Notes: a model not told the origin generated them from the sequence alone. A DNA stretch of 64,000 nucleotides from Lepidonotus clava (GCA_936440205.1 OW387136.1:49994232-50058231); one strand, 5' to 3'; counted from the stretch's first letter, positions 42,294 to 53,077 are shown. Made by a program: numbers and translations.

Positions 42294-42897
42294 CAGCTAA
42301 GGTGTCCCTGATTTCTCTTTTGGAGCTAAGCACGTCCCCGATTTCTCTATAGGAGCCAAAAGTGTCCCTGATTTCTCTTTGAGAGCTAAGTGTATCCCCT
42401 ATTTCTCTTTAGGAGCCAAGTATGTCCCTGATTTCTCTATTGGAGCTAAGCATGTACCTGTTTTCTCTATGGCAGCTAAGTGTATCCCCGATTTCTCATT
42501 AGGAGCTAATATAAGCATATCCCTGATTTCTCTATTGGAGCTAAGCATGTCCCCGATTTCTCTATAGGAGCCAGACGTGTCCCTGATGTCTCTATGGGAG
42601 CTAAGTGTATCCCTGATTTCTCTACTGGAGCTAAGCATGTCCCTGATTTCTCTATGGGAGCTAAGCTGCACATGTCCCTGTTTTCTAAGCTAAGCAGTCC
42701 CCAACTTCTCTCTGGGGGCTAAATGTGTCCCTGATTTCTCTATGGGACCTAAGCATATCCCCAATTTCTCTATGGAAGCCCTGATGTCTCTATTGGAATT
42801 AGGCATGTCCCTGATTTCTGTATGAGAGCTATTTGTATCCCTTATTTCTCTATGCATCGGAGCTTAGCATGTCCCTGATTTCTCTCTGGGAGCAGGA
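42294..42897 (+). repeat. Minisatellite of about 20 x 30 bp
   Basis: The unit is GAGCTAAGCATGTCCCTGAT then TTCTCTATGG. Because 30 is a multiple of three, both strands read as 10-residue repeats (minus strand SSHREIRDTL-like), which gives open frames that need not be genes. The last unit ends TTCTCTCTGGGAGCAG, where the repeat stops. The unit holds a pyrimidine tract and AG-like ends, as an intron 3' end would. Confidence 0.9.
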
Positions 42898-42916
42898 CGC
42901 TGACATGCACCATTAG

Positions 42917-43234
42917 GACCCATCCCTCGTCACTCAGCAGCAGGCAGAAACCAGCGACCGCCCGCCACCCTTCAGGCCGGCGCTGGTGGCGGCGGGACCA
43001 CTTTACGGTCTCAGGGAGGGGGCTGACAGGGAGGGGGTTGACAGGGAGGGGGTTGACAGGCTATTTGTCTTGGATATGACAGGTCCTGACGACGGACCTG
43101 ACGGGTTGGGAAGGACCCCAGACCCAGCCGTCTTAGCCTGTATATTATACGTATACAGCGTGAAAACTGGAGATAAGGAAAGGGCGGGTCAACCTTCGGC
43201 ATGGTTGACGTCTGTATTGCTGGGATTTTTTTAA
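42917..43234 (+). CDS. Candidate exon directly after the 30-bp minisatellite
   Basis: After CACCATTAG the frame is open for 105 codons to a stop at 43232-43234. It begins DPSLVTQQQAETSDRPPP, then FRPALVAAGPLYGL, then an in-frame 15-bp repeat read as REGVD-like units (43015-43060), then RLFVLDMTGPDDGPDGLG. The start is coding-like and GC-rich. A branch-type CTGAC lies 13 bases before the AG, which is short, and the donor is unclear (CAG|GTCCTG at about 43081 is one option). Phase 0 at the start does not fit the other candidate exons, so it may belong elsewhere or not be an exon. Confidence 0.25.
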   Translation, partial: DPSLVTQQQAETSDRPPPFRPALVAAGPLYGLREGADREGVDREGVDRLFVLDMTGPDDGPDGLGRTPDPAVLACILYVYSVKTGDKERAGQPSAWLTSVLLGFF

Positions 43235-43241
43235 AAGGCAT

Positions 43242-43410
43242 CAGGGGCGGATCTAGTGGGGGTGGGGTCCTGGGGGTCCTGACCCCCCCCCCCCCCCCTC
43301 TTCTTTTTGCTGGACCCCTACAACAAAAAGAGCGGGAAATGTTTCACGTGTATGCGCAAATGCACCCCGTTTTAGCACTTGGGCATGGGGCGTGTATGTA
43401 CGGGGAAAAT
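43242..43410. mobile_element. Family J element
   Basis: It begins CAGGGGCGGATCTAGTGGGG, passes through 'gggtcctgacccc' and a C-run, then 'ggacccctacaacaaaaaga', 'gggaaatgtttcacgtgtat' and 'gttttagcacttgggc'. The right end is degraded, so the end is approximate. Confidence 0.65.
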
Positions 43411-43419
43411 TAGTAAATC

Positions 43420-44290
43420 ATCCTCAAATTTAATAAGAAATGATATTAATTGAGAGGATATCTCTCTGAGTCTCAGCGTGGGTATGGGGTTCATCCATGT
43501 ACCTTGTGAGGGGACCCAGACTCATAAGAAGAAAGGAAACCTCGAAGTAATTTGATCTTCACAACCAATGATCACGAATTTAATGCCGAAGTCTTAGTGA
43601 CAAAAAGTGAATAAAATGTATTTGTATATGCTTTCTATTCAAAAATCATGTTTCAAAGGGAAGAAATACGGTTTATCTTTTTCATTGGTGTTACTAGAGG
43701 CCTTCCATACCCATATATAAGCTTTGTTATTGCAACATACAAAGCATATTTCTCTTTTGTAAACTATGTGAAATAGTTAAATGAATTTGGTGTCTGAGTG
43801 ATCCCTCATTAAAGAAACATAATCATTACCCTCATTTAAGAATATATATATAAGTATTGGGATTTTCACCTATTCTAGGTGAGGTTTTAGAGAAATTGTA
43901 GGGACATGATCGTGAATGTATATTTAAGATGAACACTTAAAATAATATGCACATCGATTGTCTTTGCCCCAAGGGACAGTACAATAGAGGTTGTCGTTAC
44001 TATTATGTGGGGAAGTTGATCCTACCCCCACCCCAGGATCCACTCATAAGGAGACAGTACAATAGAGGTAGAGGTGGGGACGTGGTGACGGCGGGGACGG
44101 GGGCGCTGAGAGGCCGAGAACGGACGGACCCCAGCTGGCCCAAACAGGCCCCAAAACTCTAACACCCCTCACACACACCTCACACACACCTTACACCTCT
44201 TACCCACGGCCTGCCGCCGCCACGGTAGCGACACGTCATCACCTAGCGGGCGGCAGCAGCATTGAGATCATAGCTTTCAACACTGACTTG
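43420..44290. other. Interval with no supported gene
   Basis: AT-rich to 43940. The phrase GGACAGTACAATAGAGG lies at about 43974 and ACAGTACAATAGAGG again at about 44055, a short direct repeat around 65 bp. The GC-rich part 44060-44260 has CG-rich words but no exon I can support. Confidence 0.3.
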
Positions 44291-44291
44291 T

Positions 44292-44477
44292 CTATGTAAA
44301 TACGGCTTCAAGATTCTTCCTTTGGACAGCTCCCCTAAAATGGATTTCAGGCCTTGCTTTATCATCTAGTAAACGATTCACAATGAATATATCAGAAAGC
44401 ATTCCCCAGTCAGTGTCACTATGGTTTATCAGTGGGCTTAAGATCCCATAGGTGCCTATACTTAGGTTTCCCAGCAA
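44292..44477 (-). CDS. Possible coding segment, function unknown
   Basis: A minus-strand open frame of 61 codons contains SDTDWGMLSDIFIVNRLL followed by DDKARPEIHFRGAVQRKN and a stop. Its mixed charged and hydrophobic pattern is more protein-like than most open frames nearby. No splice sites or domain could be assigned, and it could be chance or part of a decayed element. Confidence 0.2.
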   Translation of the reverse strand: MLGNLSIGTYGILSPLINHSDTDWGMLSDIFIVNRLLDDKARPEIHFRGAVQRKNLEAVFT

Positions 44478-44894
44478 TGAAATATTGCCCGATCACACAT
44501 ATCTTCGCATATATAAAAGAATGAACTATTCCTAAGTTATTGATACGCCTAGCCACTAAATATTTTAGAGTTTGTGCATCACCGATTCTCAGAAAAAGTA
44601 GCCGGGATCCAAATGGGATAGAACTGCACTTACATCATTTAGGTGATAAAGCATTTTTTTCTTCAAGGTCACCGTGTTCAAAGGAAGGTCATCCCTGACT
44701 AATACGGGACTCATCGGTGGGTACTAGAGTTGAAAGAGACCTGTCACTCCTGTCCCAATAACTCACTTACATTCCGATAGAGGGCGTGGAACAGATGAAA
44801 CACTCTCCAGGCGGACCTTTACAAACCCGCCCATCATAAGTAGCACCCAGGGATGTGCTTGGAGTGCGGGGAAGCGTCTGCGCATGCTCTGTTA

Positions 44895-44940
44895 TCACGG
44901 AAGTGCGTCTGGCCATAAGTGGGTCTTAGCTTTATAAGAT
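44895..44940 (+). promoter_or_regulatory. Promoter-like ETS and TTATAA cluster
   Basis: TCTGCGCATGCTC (44876-44888, NRF1-half-like), CACGGAAGTG (44897-44906, ETS) and CTTTATAAG (44930-44938) are in order within 65 bp. No coding region follows. The segment CCCTAGATCAACCTGAGT starting just after it is repeated near 45590, on the other side of a family I element. Confidence 0.25.
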
Positions 44941-45170
44941 ACCCGCCCCTAGATCAACCTGAGTGGAGGGGAGTGTCATATTATGGGTCTAACCACTAAA
45001 TTCGACACAGCAACATGGCCGTTTCTTAATATCAACACCTGACATGACAGCCTAATGACGCGACAGACAAGGACATGCGACATGGGCATTTCTTAAATTT
45101 AACATGCGACATTGAGAAAAAAAATCGACAAAGACATGTGACATTACTGCTTTTCTTTTTTAAATTCCGG

Positions 45171-45580
45171 GAGCTGGGGCACCACTTGGGTCTCAAAAGG
45201 TACCCAGTGCCAAACGGACTGGGGGTGTGAACGTCAAAACTGAGGGGCGATCAGCCACTTTTATGCCAATAAAGTGGGTGGGGGGGGGGCTTTCTTTAAA
45301 GCAACACTGGGCAATAACTCAAAACTTAGCCTATCATATTAATATATTCCATCCACAAAACATATGCCAATTTCATCATAGGTTTTCCTAGGCAATTTGG
45401 GTGAATTTTGTCTATTTTATGGTATTGAGAACCTCTGAATTTTGGGGGCTATGATCTGCATATCCCAAGAATAAGGGGCAGTCAACCAAATTTTGGGAGT
45501 GGTTAGTCACAAAAAGTAGGGGTGGTAGTTTGGTAATGGGTAGTTACCTTCAGAGAGTCAGTGCCCCCCCCCACTCCCCC
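45171..45580. mobile_element. Family I element, copy I4
   Basis: It begins GGGGCACTTGGGTCTCAAAA then GGTACCCAGTGCCAAACG and ends TTTGGTAATGGGTAGTTACC then TTCAGAGAGTCAGTGCCCCC. The layout is the same as I2. A direct repeat (CCTGAGTnGAGGGnAGTGTCAT) lies on both sides, at about 44956 and 45600. Confidence 0.75.
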
Positions 45581-45629
45581 ACCCTGGGACCCTAGATCAT
45601 CCTGAGTAGAGGGAAGTGTCATAGTGAAG

Positions 45630-46950
45630 GAGCGCTGCAAGGGGTGATACTCCTTCAAGGTGCCACTGGTATCGGTATGACAGTTTGTTAGGTAACAGAT
45701 TGCACAGCAATGCCCCATAGGTCACGGCAATGTGTTAAGGATAACAATGACTCCAGATTATACAAATTCAATATGCCACCATAAGTTACCATGAGTGTCA
45801 TAAAAAGCTGGGCTCTATTTGATAGAGTACAAGGGTTTTGGACAAGTACTATGGCCATAGACATACTTTTTTAAAAGTGTTTATATTAACAACGCAGTTT
45901 TATATCGACAACACAGTTTTATATTGACAATAATCTTATGTATCTCTATGCTATGGCTTTGTTTTAAATGTGGGCATATTTCGTTTTAAAAAAGGGTGGA
46001 AAAAAGACGCGATGGATCTGAGCATCTTTGACAGCCCATTTGACAGCTTTGTTTATAGAGAGCTGTAATCTTAATTAAAGGTGCCGCAAAGTCCGAATTA
46101 TAGAGGTTCATGTTCTCAAACATTGTAGTAACAGCTATTCATCGATTATTTTGAGAGTTGCTACGGCTTTTTTCATTAGTGTGGCGCCCCACTATCGGAT
46201 TTGTCTTAACTATATGGTATTGGGGTATAGTTTCCCAAGGAACCAGGCCTGAGGTGTTGGGTACAAGGCGTCTATGGGAGAATCCACTGCGCAGACTCGT
46301 TAAAAAGTTGTATTAAAGTGATTTCCTATAAATATTGTAGGAGATCTAAGAGAAATTAGAAGACGAGACTCAGATTTTCCACAAGCCTTTTACTACATTT
46401 CTAGAATTAACGGGCTGCTGTCTTGCAAACATATATAGAATAAACATACTTGTAGGTTTATTGTGCATTAAGGCAAATTGCATGTATATAAGGAGCTAAG
46501 CATAATTTGGAAACACACCCAAATAACCAGCCAAGATGTACGGTACAGATACAGGTATTCCCACTCAGGGCCTATTACATCTCCATATAGGGGATCCAGG
46601 GGATCCAGGTAGGGTGTTGATCACATCCATGTCACATCCATGTCTCCATGTGGCCAATGCGCCCCCACCCCACCCCCACCCACCCTACCCCAGGCTAAGA
46701 AAAGTTTTCTATCTCCGTCTGGGTCTGTCAGGGCTACCCGACAATTCATTTTCAAACTTGCCTTTCTTTAAACCAATAACTATGTTATCCTTCTACCAAA
46801 AAAGACCCCTATATTTCCCGTTATCCCTACTGTCCATTTTGTGGGCAACCCGTTGGACAAGAAACAAACTTTTTAAGGGTGGCCCCATATATAGGTACAA
46901 AATGTCCCTGCATCCCTTATAATTGTCCCCTATTCCCAGATAAACATAAT
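45630..46950. other. Interval with no supported gene
   Basis: Unique-looking AT-rich DNA. The 128-codon open frame starting at 46536 is composed of proline/histidine-rich low-complexity and shows no domain. I see nothing else. Confidence 0.3.
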
Positions 46951-46954
46951 AGTT

Positions 46955-48530
46955 TATTGCCCGCAGGGGTCCCTACTGGACCCTTTTTACATTTGTTACA
47001 TTGAGATTCCCGCAATGAGCGGGCCCCCTAACTGTCCCCTTTCCCCACCTGAGGCCCTTTTTACTGTAAGATGCCCCCAGTGAGCAGACTCCCTGATGGT
47101 CCTTTTACCCACCTGTAGCCCTTTTTACTGTGAGATGCCCCCTAGTGAGCGGGTCCCCTGACGGCCCTTTTACCCACCTGTAGCCCTTTTTACTGTGAGA
47201 TTCCCCCAATGAGCGGGCCCCCTGACGGTCCTTTTACCCACCTGTAGCCCTTTTTACTGTGAGATGCCCCCTAGTGAGCGGGTCCCCTGACGGCCCTTTT
47301 ACCCACCTGTAGGCCTTTTTACTGTGAGATTCCCCCAATGAGCGGGCCCCCTGACGGCCCTTTTACCCTCATGTAGCCCTTTTTACTGTGAGATTCCCCG
47401 AGTAAGCCTGTCCCCTGATGGTCCTTTTACCCACCTGTAGCCCTTTTTACTGTGAGATTCCCCCAGTGAGCGGGCCCCCTGACGGTCCTTTTACCCACCT
47501 GTAGCCCTTTTTACTGTGAGATTCCCCCAGTGAGCGGGCCCCCTGACAGTCCTTTTACCCACCTGTAGCCCTTTTTACTGTGAGATTCCCCCAGTGAGCG
47601 GGCCCCCTGACGGCCCTTTTACCCTCATGTAGTCCTTTTTACTGTGAGATTCCCCCAGTGGACAGCCCCCTGACGGCCCTTTTACCCACCTGTAGCCCTT
47701 TTCACTGTTAAATTCCCCCAGTGAGCAGGCCCCCTGACGGCCCTTTTACCCACCTGTAGCCCTTTTCACTGTTAGATTCCCCCAGTGAGCAGGCCCCCTG
47801 ACGGTCCTTTTACCCACCTTCAGCCCTTTTTACTGTGAGATGCCCCCAGTGAGCGGGTCCCCTGACGGTCCTTTTACCCACCTGTAGCCCTTTTTACTGT
47901 GAGATGCCCCCTAGTGAGCGGGCCCCCTGACGGTCCTTTTACCCACCTGTAGTCCTTTTTACTGTGAGATTCCCCCAGTGAGCGGGTCCCCTGACGGTCC
48001 TTTTACCCACCTTTAGCCCTTTTTACTGTGAGATGCCCCCTAGTGAGCGGGCCCCCTGACTGTCCTTTTACCCACCTGTAGTCCTTTTTACTGTGAGATT
48101 CCCCCAGTGAGCGGGTCCCCTGATGGTCCTTTTACCCACCTGTAGCCCTTTTTACTGTGAGATGCCCCCTAGTGAGTGGGCCCCCTGACGGTCCTTTTAC
48201 CCACCTGTAGCCCTTTTTACTGTGAGATGCCCCCAGTGAGCGGGTCCCCTGACGGTCCTTTTACCCACCTGTAGCCCTTTTTACTGTGAGATGCCCCCTA
48301 GTGAGCGGGCCCCCTGACGGTCCTTTTACCCACCTGTAGCCCTTTTTACTGTGAGATGCCCCCAGTGAGCGGGTCCCCTAACAGTCCTTTTACCCACCTG
48401 TAGCCCTTTTTACTGTGAGATTCACCCAGTGAGCGGGCCCCCTGACGGCCCTTTTACCCACCTGTAGCCCTTTTTACTGTGAGATTCCCCCAGTGAGCGG
48501 GCCCCCTGACGGTCCTCTTACCAACCTGTA
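46955..48530 (+). repeat. Minisatellite, 64/65-bp unit x about 24, ending at a candidate exon
   Basis: The unit reads CCCACCTGTAGCCCTTTTTA, CTGTGAGATTCCCCCAGTGA, GCGGGYCCCCTGACGGTCCT and TTTA. Variants with GCCCCCTAGTGAG are one base longer. In the second half, 64- and 65-bp types alternate, which makes a higher-order dimer of about 129 bp. About 24 units are present. The final copy runs into CTCTTACCAACCTGTACAG, the acceptor of the exon-like segment at 48534. The unit itself contains ACCTGTAG, a weakened version of the same acceptor. Confidence 0.95.
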
Positions 48531-48533
48531 CAG

Positions 48534-48591
48534 GACCTTGTATGGCTATTGTGGCCATGATCTGGGGTAACCTGAGCCTACACATTGAGAG
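48534..48591 (+). CDS. Candidate 58-bp exon, hydrophobic
   Basis: The acceptor CCAACCTGTACAG precedes and the donor GAGAG|GTAGGG follows. Only one frame is open: after two bases completing a codon it reads PCMAIVAMIWGNLSLHIE and ends with a split codon AG|. The other two frames hit stops. MAIVAMIW could be part of a membrane segment, and NLS is a possible N-glycosylation sequon. It starts in phase 1 and ends in phase 2, matching the preceding candidate at 37340-37431. The protein is not recognised. Confidence 0.45.
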
Positions 48592-48918
48592 GTAGGGCCC
48601 GGGGGTAGGGGCATAAGTATACTCTATATATGGATAGTGAAGGGGTGAATGGGTGGGAGAAGGGTTTGGCCCTGGGCCATTCAGCTAGGTTAATAATATG
48701 GAGTTGTCAGTGGAACGCATATCGACTAGAATTGCTTTGTATCTGAAACCTGTATTCTTATTAGATGCATTTGTTTAAAACTATTTTTCAATTATATACC
48801 AGCCATACTTATACGCGCATTTAATATGCCTCTATTGAACTGTCATTATGAGCACATTTTGAGGCTAGTCTGTAAGGGGTATCAGTTACGTACACAGGTA
48901 TCTTCGAGGTTTCCATAC

Positions 48919-49138
48919 CAGGGCTCACGGAATTTTAAAATGGTCAGGTGTCCTGCGGACACCCTGACTGTCTGTCACGGGTGTCCTGCACCATAAAACT
49001 AGGGGTCCCTTTGCCTCAACCTTGTTATAGGTATGATTTTCAGGGTGTCCACAGGACACCCTGAGGGTCCTGTTTGGGTGTCCTGTGCCTTTAAGGGGGT
49101 GGACAGGACACCCAGGACGCTGGATTTCGTGAGCCCTG
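48919..49138. mobile_element. Family G MITE
   Basis: It begins CAGGGCTCACGGAATTTT and ends GGATTTCGTGAGCCCTG, inverted. Internal GGTGTCCTGCGGACACCC and GGGTGTCCACAGGACACCC are two palindromes built on the same word. It is about 220 bp and non-coding. Confidence 0.75.
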
Positions 49139-49384
49139 TATACACCCTATTGTGCAGTGTCACATACCGGTGGAGGAATGGTCCAGTATGTAGCATGTCA
49201 GACTTCTACGCAGTGGGTGTAAGTTCCATTCCCTGGGCTGTCTGTTGGACCGCCTTTCCTTGCCATCATTCTCACCCCCATAGATTCGATAAACGTACTT
49301 TGTGCAAGCAAAATCAAGAGCTGGTGCTGATATAGCTGAAATACTGCCGATAACCCAACAACTCCAAATGCCATCCCCATCATC

Positions 49385-49604
49385 ATCATAAAGATCTAGT
49401 GCAGACATGGTCACGTGACCACTTTTTGGTGATCACCATGTGCTTTTTATGACCCAGGGCTATTGCAAATATCTAGAAATCTTGCATTTTATATATAAGT
49501 TCTTCATTTTGATATAATACAATTATTTTAGATACGAAAATAATTCTTCTAGATGTTTGTGAAATGGTGATAATAAGATTTCGAAACTGATCACCAAGAT
49601 GGTG
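49385..49604. repeat. Dispersed repeat L, copy 1
   Basis: The sequence TGGTCACGTGACCACTTTTT then GGTGATCACCATGTGC and an AT-rich body ending 'tgatcaccaagatgg' is shared, inverted, with 52825-53064 and 61330-61585. The GTCACGTGAC palindrome at the end is notable. It is likely a small DNA element. Confidence 0.5.
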
Positions 49605-49619
49605 CCCTGCTCAATTCGG

Positions 49620-50110
49620 AGAGGTGTGACGTCATGTGCACAATGTCTATATATATACAGACTGGTTAACATCAGTTTGTCTGCCAGGTTTAAGATAGAG
49701 ATAAAATTACCAGCATGGATACACCTTTCCTACTTTAAAAAAAATATTGTCCACTTCCTACAAATAACAAGATCTTCCAGCAGAATAGAATTAGAATTAT
49801 AACTTTACTATATCATGGTATTGATAATAATATGGTAATATACAATGAGATATGTCCTACCCGTTGTCTAAAAGCAATGCAGCTACACTCGCTACTTATA
49901 GACTTTCCTTAAACATAGCATGTCTAACACCAAAAGTAAACAAAACACCGGAGGAATGTGGTGCAATCAATCACCCCTCTACACCCCCAGAAACAAATAA
50001 CATACTTTCAGTTTATTAGCAGCGAAGTCCGACACAGACCTGGGACCTGCCTGGCCCGGGGGGGGGGGGGGCTGGGCAGGTGAGGTTATAGTCCTTCCAT
50101 GACCGAGTTA
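49620..50110. other. Interval with a G-run, no supported gene
   Basis: A G-run lies at 50058-50070. Open frames here are short and AT-rich. I see nothing else. Confidence 0.3.
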
Positions 50111-50116
50111 CCTATT

Positions 50117-50494
50117 CAGGGTACCAACCACACAGGGAAAACGGTCAAATTTCCAAAAAAGATTCCCTGACATGGAAAACAGGGACTTCATGAACATTGC
50201 CAAATACAGGGAAAACACAGGGAATTTCATTTGGCCAGGTTCTGAAATTCCTGATTCGCAAGATATTTAAAGATTTGACTTTTTGTGGTTGGGTTGTCCA
50301 AAATCTTTTCTGCAAACAGAGGCTTTAGAATATGAACAACTTGCTGGATATGACACAGGGAAACATTGCTTATTCTCAAGATTTTTTGTTGTTGGGTTAT
50401 GACACACGGAAAAATTGCCCACAGGACAGGGAAATCTCAGGGAAAACACAGGGAATTTGAAAATGAAACGAAATTTATTTCGGTTGGTACCCTG
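50117..50494. mobile_element. Family F MITE, copy 3, clearest ends
   Basis: CAGGGTACCAACCACACAGG on the left is inverted as CGGTTGGTACCCTG on the right. Inside are repeated ACACAGGGAATTT words, and the 'ttgttgttgggt' segment occurs twice, as in a short internal duplication. Confidence 0.8.
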
Positions 50495-50706
50495 CCTATT
50501 GCATGCTAGTTTGAGTGACTAGGGGACTTGGATGTAAGTACAGTCTAGTGAAGTGAGGTGAGACGGTTCTGTGTGGTTTTCTCCAGGCCGGCTGACAGGT
50601 AGGGGCCCCAGGCAGTGACCTGGACGACTTGTGCTCTACCTGGACAGAGAAAGGGCCATTTTTACGTTGGGGGCCTTACATTAAGTATGTAGGCTTTGAG
50701 AGGGGG

Positions 50707-51019
50707 GAGTGAGTGAGTTATGGAAGTTTTATGCCGTACCGACAGCCAGGGTCATTTTCACTGCAAAAACAAGTTAGGACGAATTCTCTCTTTGGTGATC
50801 ATATCTATGAGATGAAGATGATAGGGCGGGCAAACAGCAGGGGATCAAAACCCAGAAATCATTTTTGATGTACCTCAAACCTCAGTGAACCCAGACACCA
50901 ATAGAGTATTGAACCCAAAAAACCAGTGCAGGGTCCCCCATATCGTCACCTTTTATGACCTTTTATGATCAGCAGGGGCTACTGGGGGCCTACATTCTTC
51001 CCCAGAACCCCCATGGGGG
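50707..51019 (-). mobile_element. tRNA-like SINE, copy 4, full length, minus strand
   Basis: Read on the minus strand it has the same 5' part ('tagcccctgctgatca'), GGGTTCAATACTC at the B-box place, the common body and the tail 'ggcataaaacttccataac'-like end. TTGAGAGGGGG flanks it at 50696-50706 and 51020-51030 as an 11-bp target-site duplication. Confidence 0.85.
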
Positions 51020-51039
51020 TTGAGAGGGGGTGTCGGAAT

Positions 51040-51615
51040 TTGAGAAAATACGCGCACATCCCAATGCAAATTATATACATATGACAACTGTAGATCAAGG
51101 GGTGGGGATCTAAAATTAAGAGACAAAGTGTTGTACAAACATTATGTAAGGCCCTTAGAGAAACGTACATGCCCAATAGTTGAGAAGGGGAGGCAGCGTG
51201 CAAAGTTCCTCTGCGCTATGGTTTTTTATGGTTGTCAACAAAATTATTAGAGGTTTAGGCCAATGTTATTTCACTGATAGACCTAGGCCTATATGATTAC
51301 CTTCAGTGAAACCTCTACAGTTAAAGCTTCTTGAATGCTGAGGCAGTACTTTAATATTTTTTGCATTAATATATTAAGTGAGCATGCGTTTAAAGTACCC
51401 CCCTACACACACCCCCACACACCACACAGCTCTCTCTCTCCCCGTTTATCGCCCACCCCATCGGCCGGGCCTGCCACCAATAGCCCCAATTATCGCCTCC
51501 CCCCGCGGCACACCCGTCACCGCCCTGTCAGTGTACATGGGCCTTACCTACCTGTACCTTTGGTATGGCCCAATAAGTACCTCTGTTCAAGGTGATAGGA
51601 GAAATGTGGCGATAA
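51040..51615. other. Interval with no supported gene
   Basis: A C-rich, low-complexity part at 51395-51530 gives overlapping open frames in two + phases, with no domain. I do not support a gene. Confidence 0.3.
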
Positions 51616-51618
51616 AGG

Positions 51619-51818
51619 TGGTATTACACTACACGGTTTGAGCCGCGATATGACGATGTCGCAGAAAAATCACACATATTAAAGATAACTCTTCGTTATA
51701 CATATGTGATATCCTCCAAATGGCCAATTTTAAACAACAGTATCACTCATGTGAGAATTGTCTATAATCTCATCATATCCCACTGATATCACAGCTCAAA
51801 GTTGTGTAGTAGTTTAAC
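51619..51818. mobile_element. Family P MITE, copy 2
   Basis: It starts GGTATTACACTACACGGTTT and ends GATATCACAGCTCAAAG then TTGTGTAGTAGTTTAA. The ends are inverted and shared with 15859-16058. Confidence 0.7.
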
Positions 51819-52089
51819 AGGCCATACCCACTAAATAATCTTACAGTCTAAGGGCAAGGAACCACTGGGAGAATCGGCTGGAAAGTTGTTGGGCGACTGA
51901 ATTAGCAATGGATTGCCAGATGATTCCCTGTGGGTATGGTGCAGATTCTGGGTGACGGAACGACAGGTGACGGAATTGCCGGTAAAATCGCTGGTAAATT
52001 ATCAAATTTGCTTCCAGTCGCCCAACGATTTCACTGCCAATTCTCCCAATCGCCGTCTGATGATAACATCACCTTGTGGGTATAGGGCT
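51819..52089. mobile_element. Family A MITE, copy A5, abutting family P
   Basis: It starts CAGGCCATACCCACTAAAT and ends 'caccttgtgggtatagggct'. The interior contains 'gggcgactgaatt' and 'ttgcttccagtcgcccaacg', as in A2 and A3. It begins directly where the family P copy ends. Confidence 0.7.
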
Positions 52090-52125
52090 CAATACAGCCT
52101 TTACTAACTCTTTTCATGGGGACAG

Positions 52126-52203
52126 GAGACCGATGGCAAATTACCGAACTGCCTGGCCCTCCTCATTTGACAAGAAAACTGAATCAGTTACGCTATGTCA
52201 ATA
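52126..52203 (+). CDS. Candidate terminal exon with TACTAAC branch point
   Basis: The segment TTTACTAACTCTTTTCATGG then GGACAG supplies a textbook branch sequence (TACTAAC) 18 bases before the AG. With one base completing a codon, the frame reads RPMANYRTAWPSSFDKK then TESVTLCQ and a TAG stop. Another frame is open too (DRWQITELPGPPHLTRKL). Phase 2 at the start matches the end of the candidate at 48591. No AATAAA follows closely, which weakens the terminal-exon reading. Confidence 0.3.
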
Positions 52204-52824
52204 GTTAAATTTCACCGGACGCGACAGTTTTTTTTCTCTCCTCGTGACAGATAAAAATTGGCGGTTGTTCGTGGCCGGGCATACGCCCTGGGGCAGCGGT
52301 TATCAGGTTTTCGCCAAGGAAACTTAAAGAAAAGAATATGAGACGTTCACAGGAAAAGTGGCGATTTAAATTGAAGATAAAGGAAATCCCAGCCAGGGGC
52401 ATTAGACTGAGTTCGGTAAAAATGAGCTTTTCTATGAGAAATTATTCCCTACAGCATTTCCTTCAAAATACATGCCAAACAGAGTACAGTTAATTATGGG
52501 CTGTTAAAAACGTACTTTCAAGTTAAAATGAAAACAAGAGTATTTTTGTTGGGAGAAAAGTGCTGTGATTTATGGTTGTCCTGGCCTTTTGGTAGTCAGG
52601 ACTGTCCAGGCCTCTAAAGGGCATCGGCCTTTGAGGGAGTGGGGAGGGGAACTTCGTCTGAAGAAGGGCTGTTAAAACACCAAGTCACACAAAGACAGCC
52701 GAGGACCTTCAACGTTTCCAATAGGCTTGGTACAGCAAATCCTGCAAATCTTTTGGGGAACCGTCAAAAGAAGTTAGAAACTTAATACCTAGAAAGGATT
52801 GTTGACGTCTGCAATGTCCTGAAA

Positions 52825-53064
52825 GGATCTGGACACTATATTGGTGATCAATCTAAAATCAATGATAAAAATAATTGAAATACATCTAAAACCTTTGATT
52901 ATGCTAGATTCATATTGCATTTTCTGTAACCAAATCGAAATCTGTCATTTGTATTATCTGGAACGAATATATTGTATATTTTTCTAATCAGCACATGGTT
53001 GTGATGAGCACATGGTTATCACCAAAAAGTGATCACTTGACTACGTTTGCACAAGGTCTATAGT
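52825..53064. repeat. Dispersed repeat L, copy 2
   Basis: The AT-rich body ends in 'gcacatggttatcaccaaaa', 'agtgatcacttgactacg' and 'tgcacaaggtctatag', shared with 61330-61585 in the same orientation and with 49385-49604 inverted. Confidence 0.5.
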
Positions 53065-53077
53065 GGCCCCGACCCCA

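Noticed and set aside
42379-42671. Open frames with 10-residue repeats on both strands
   Set aside because: A 30-bp tandem repeat keeps every frame periodic; there is no sign of start context or splice sites inside.
46955-48530. CRISPR-like regular repeats
   Set aside because: Units are contiguous with no unique spacers; this is a minisatellite in an animal-type genome.
50570-50650. Small exon after GTTTTCTCCAGGCC
   Set aside because: The possible exon would be about a dozen bases to the next GT, and no frame stands out.
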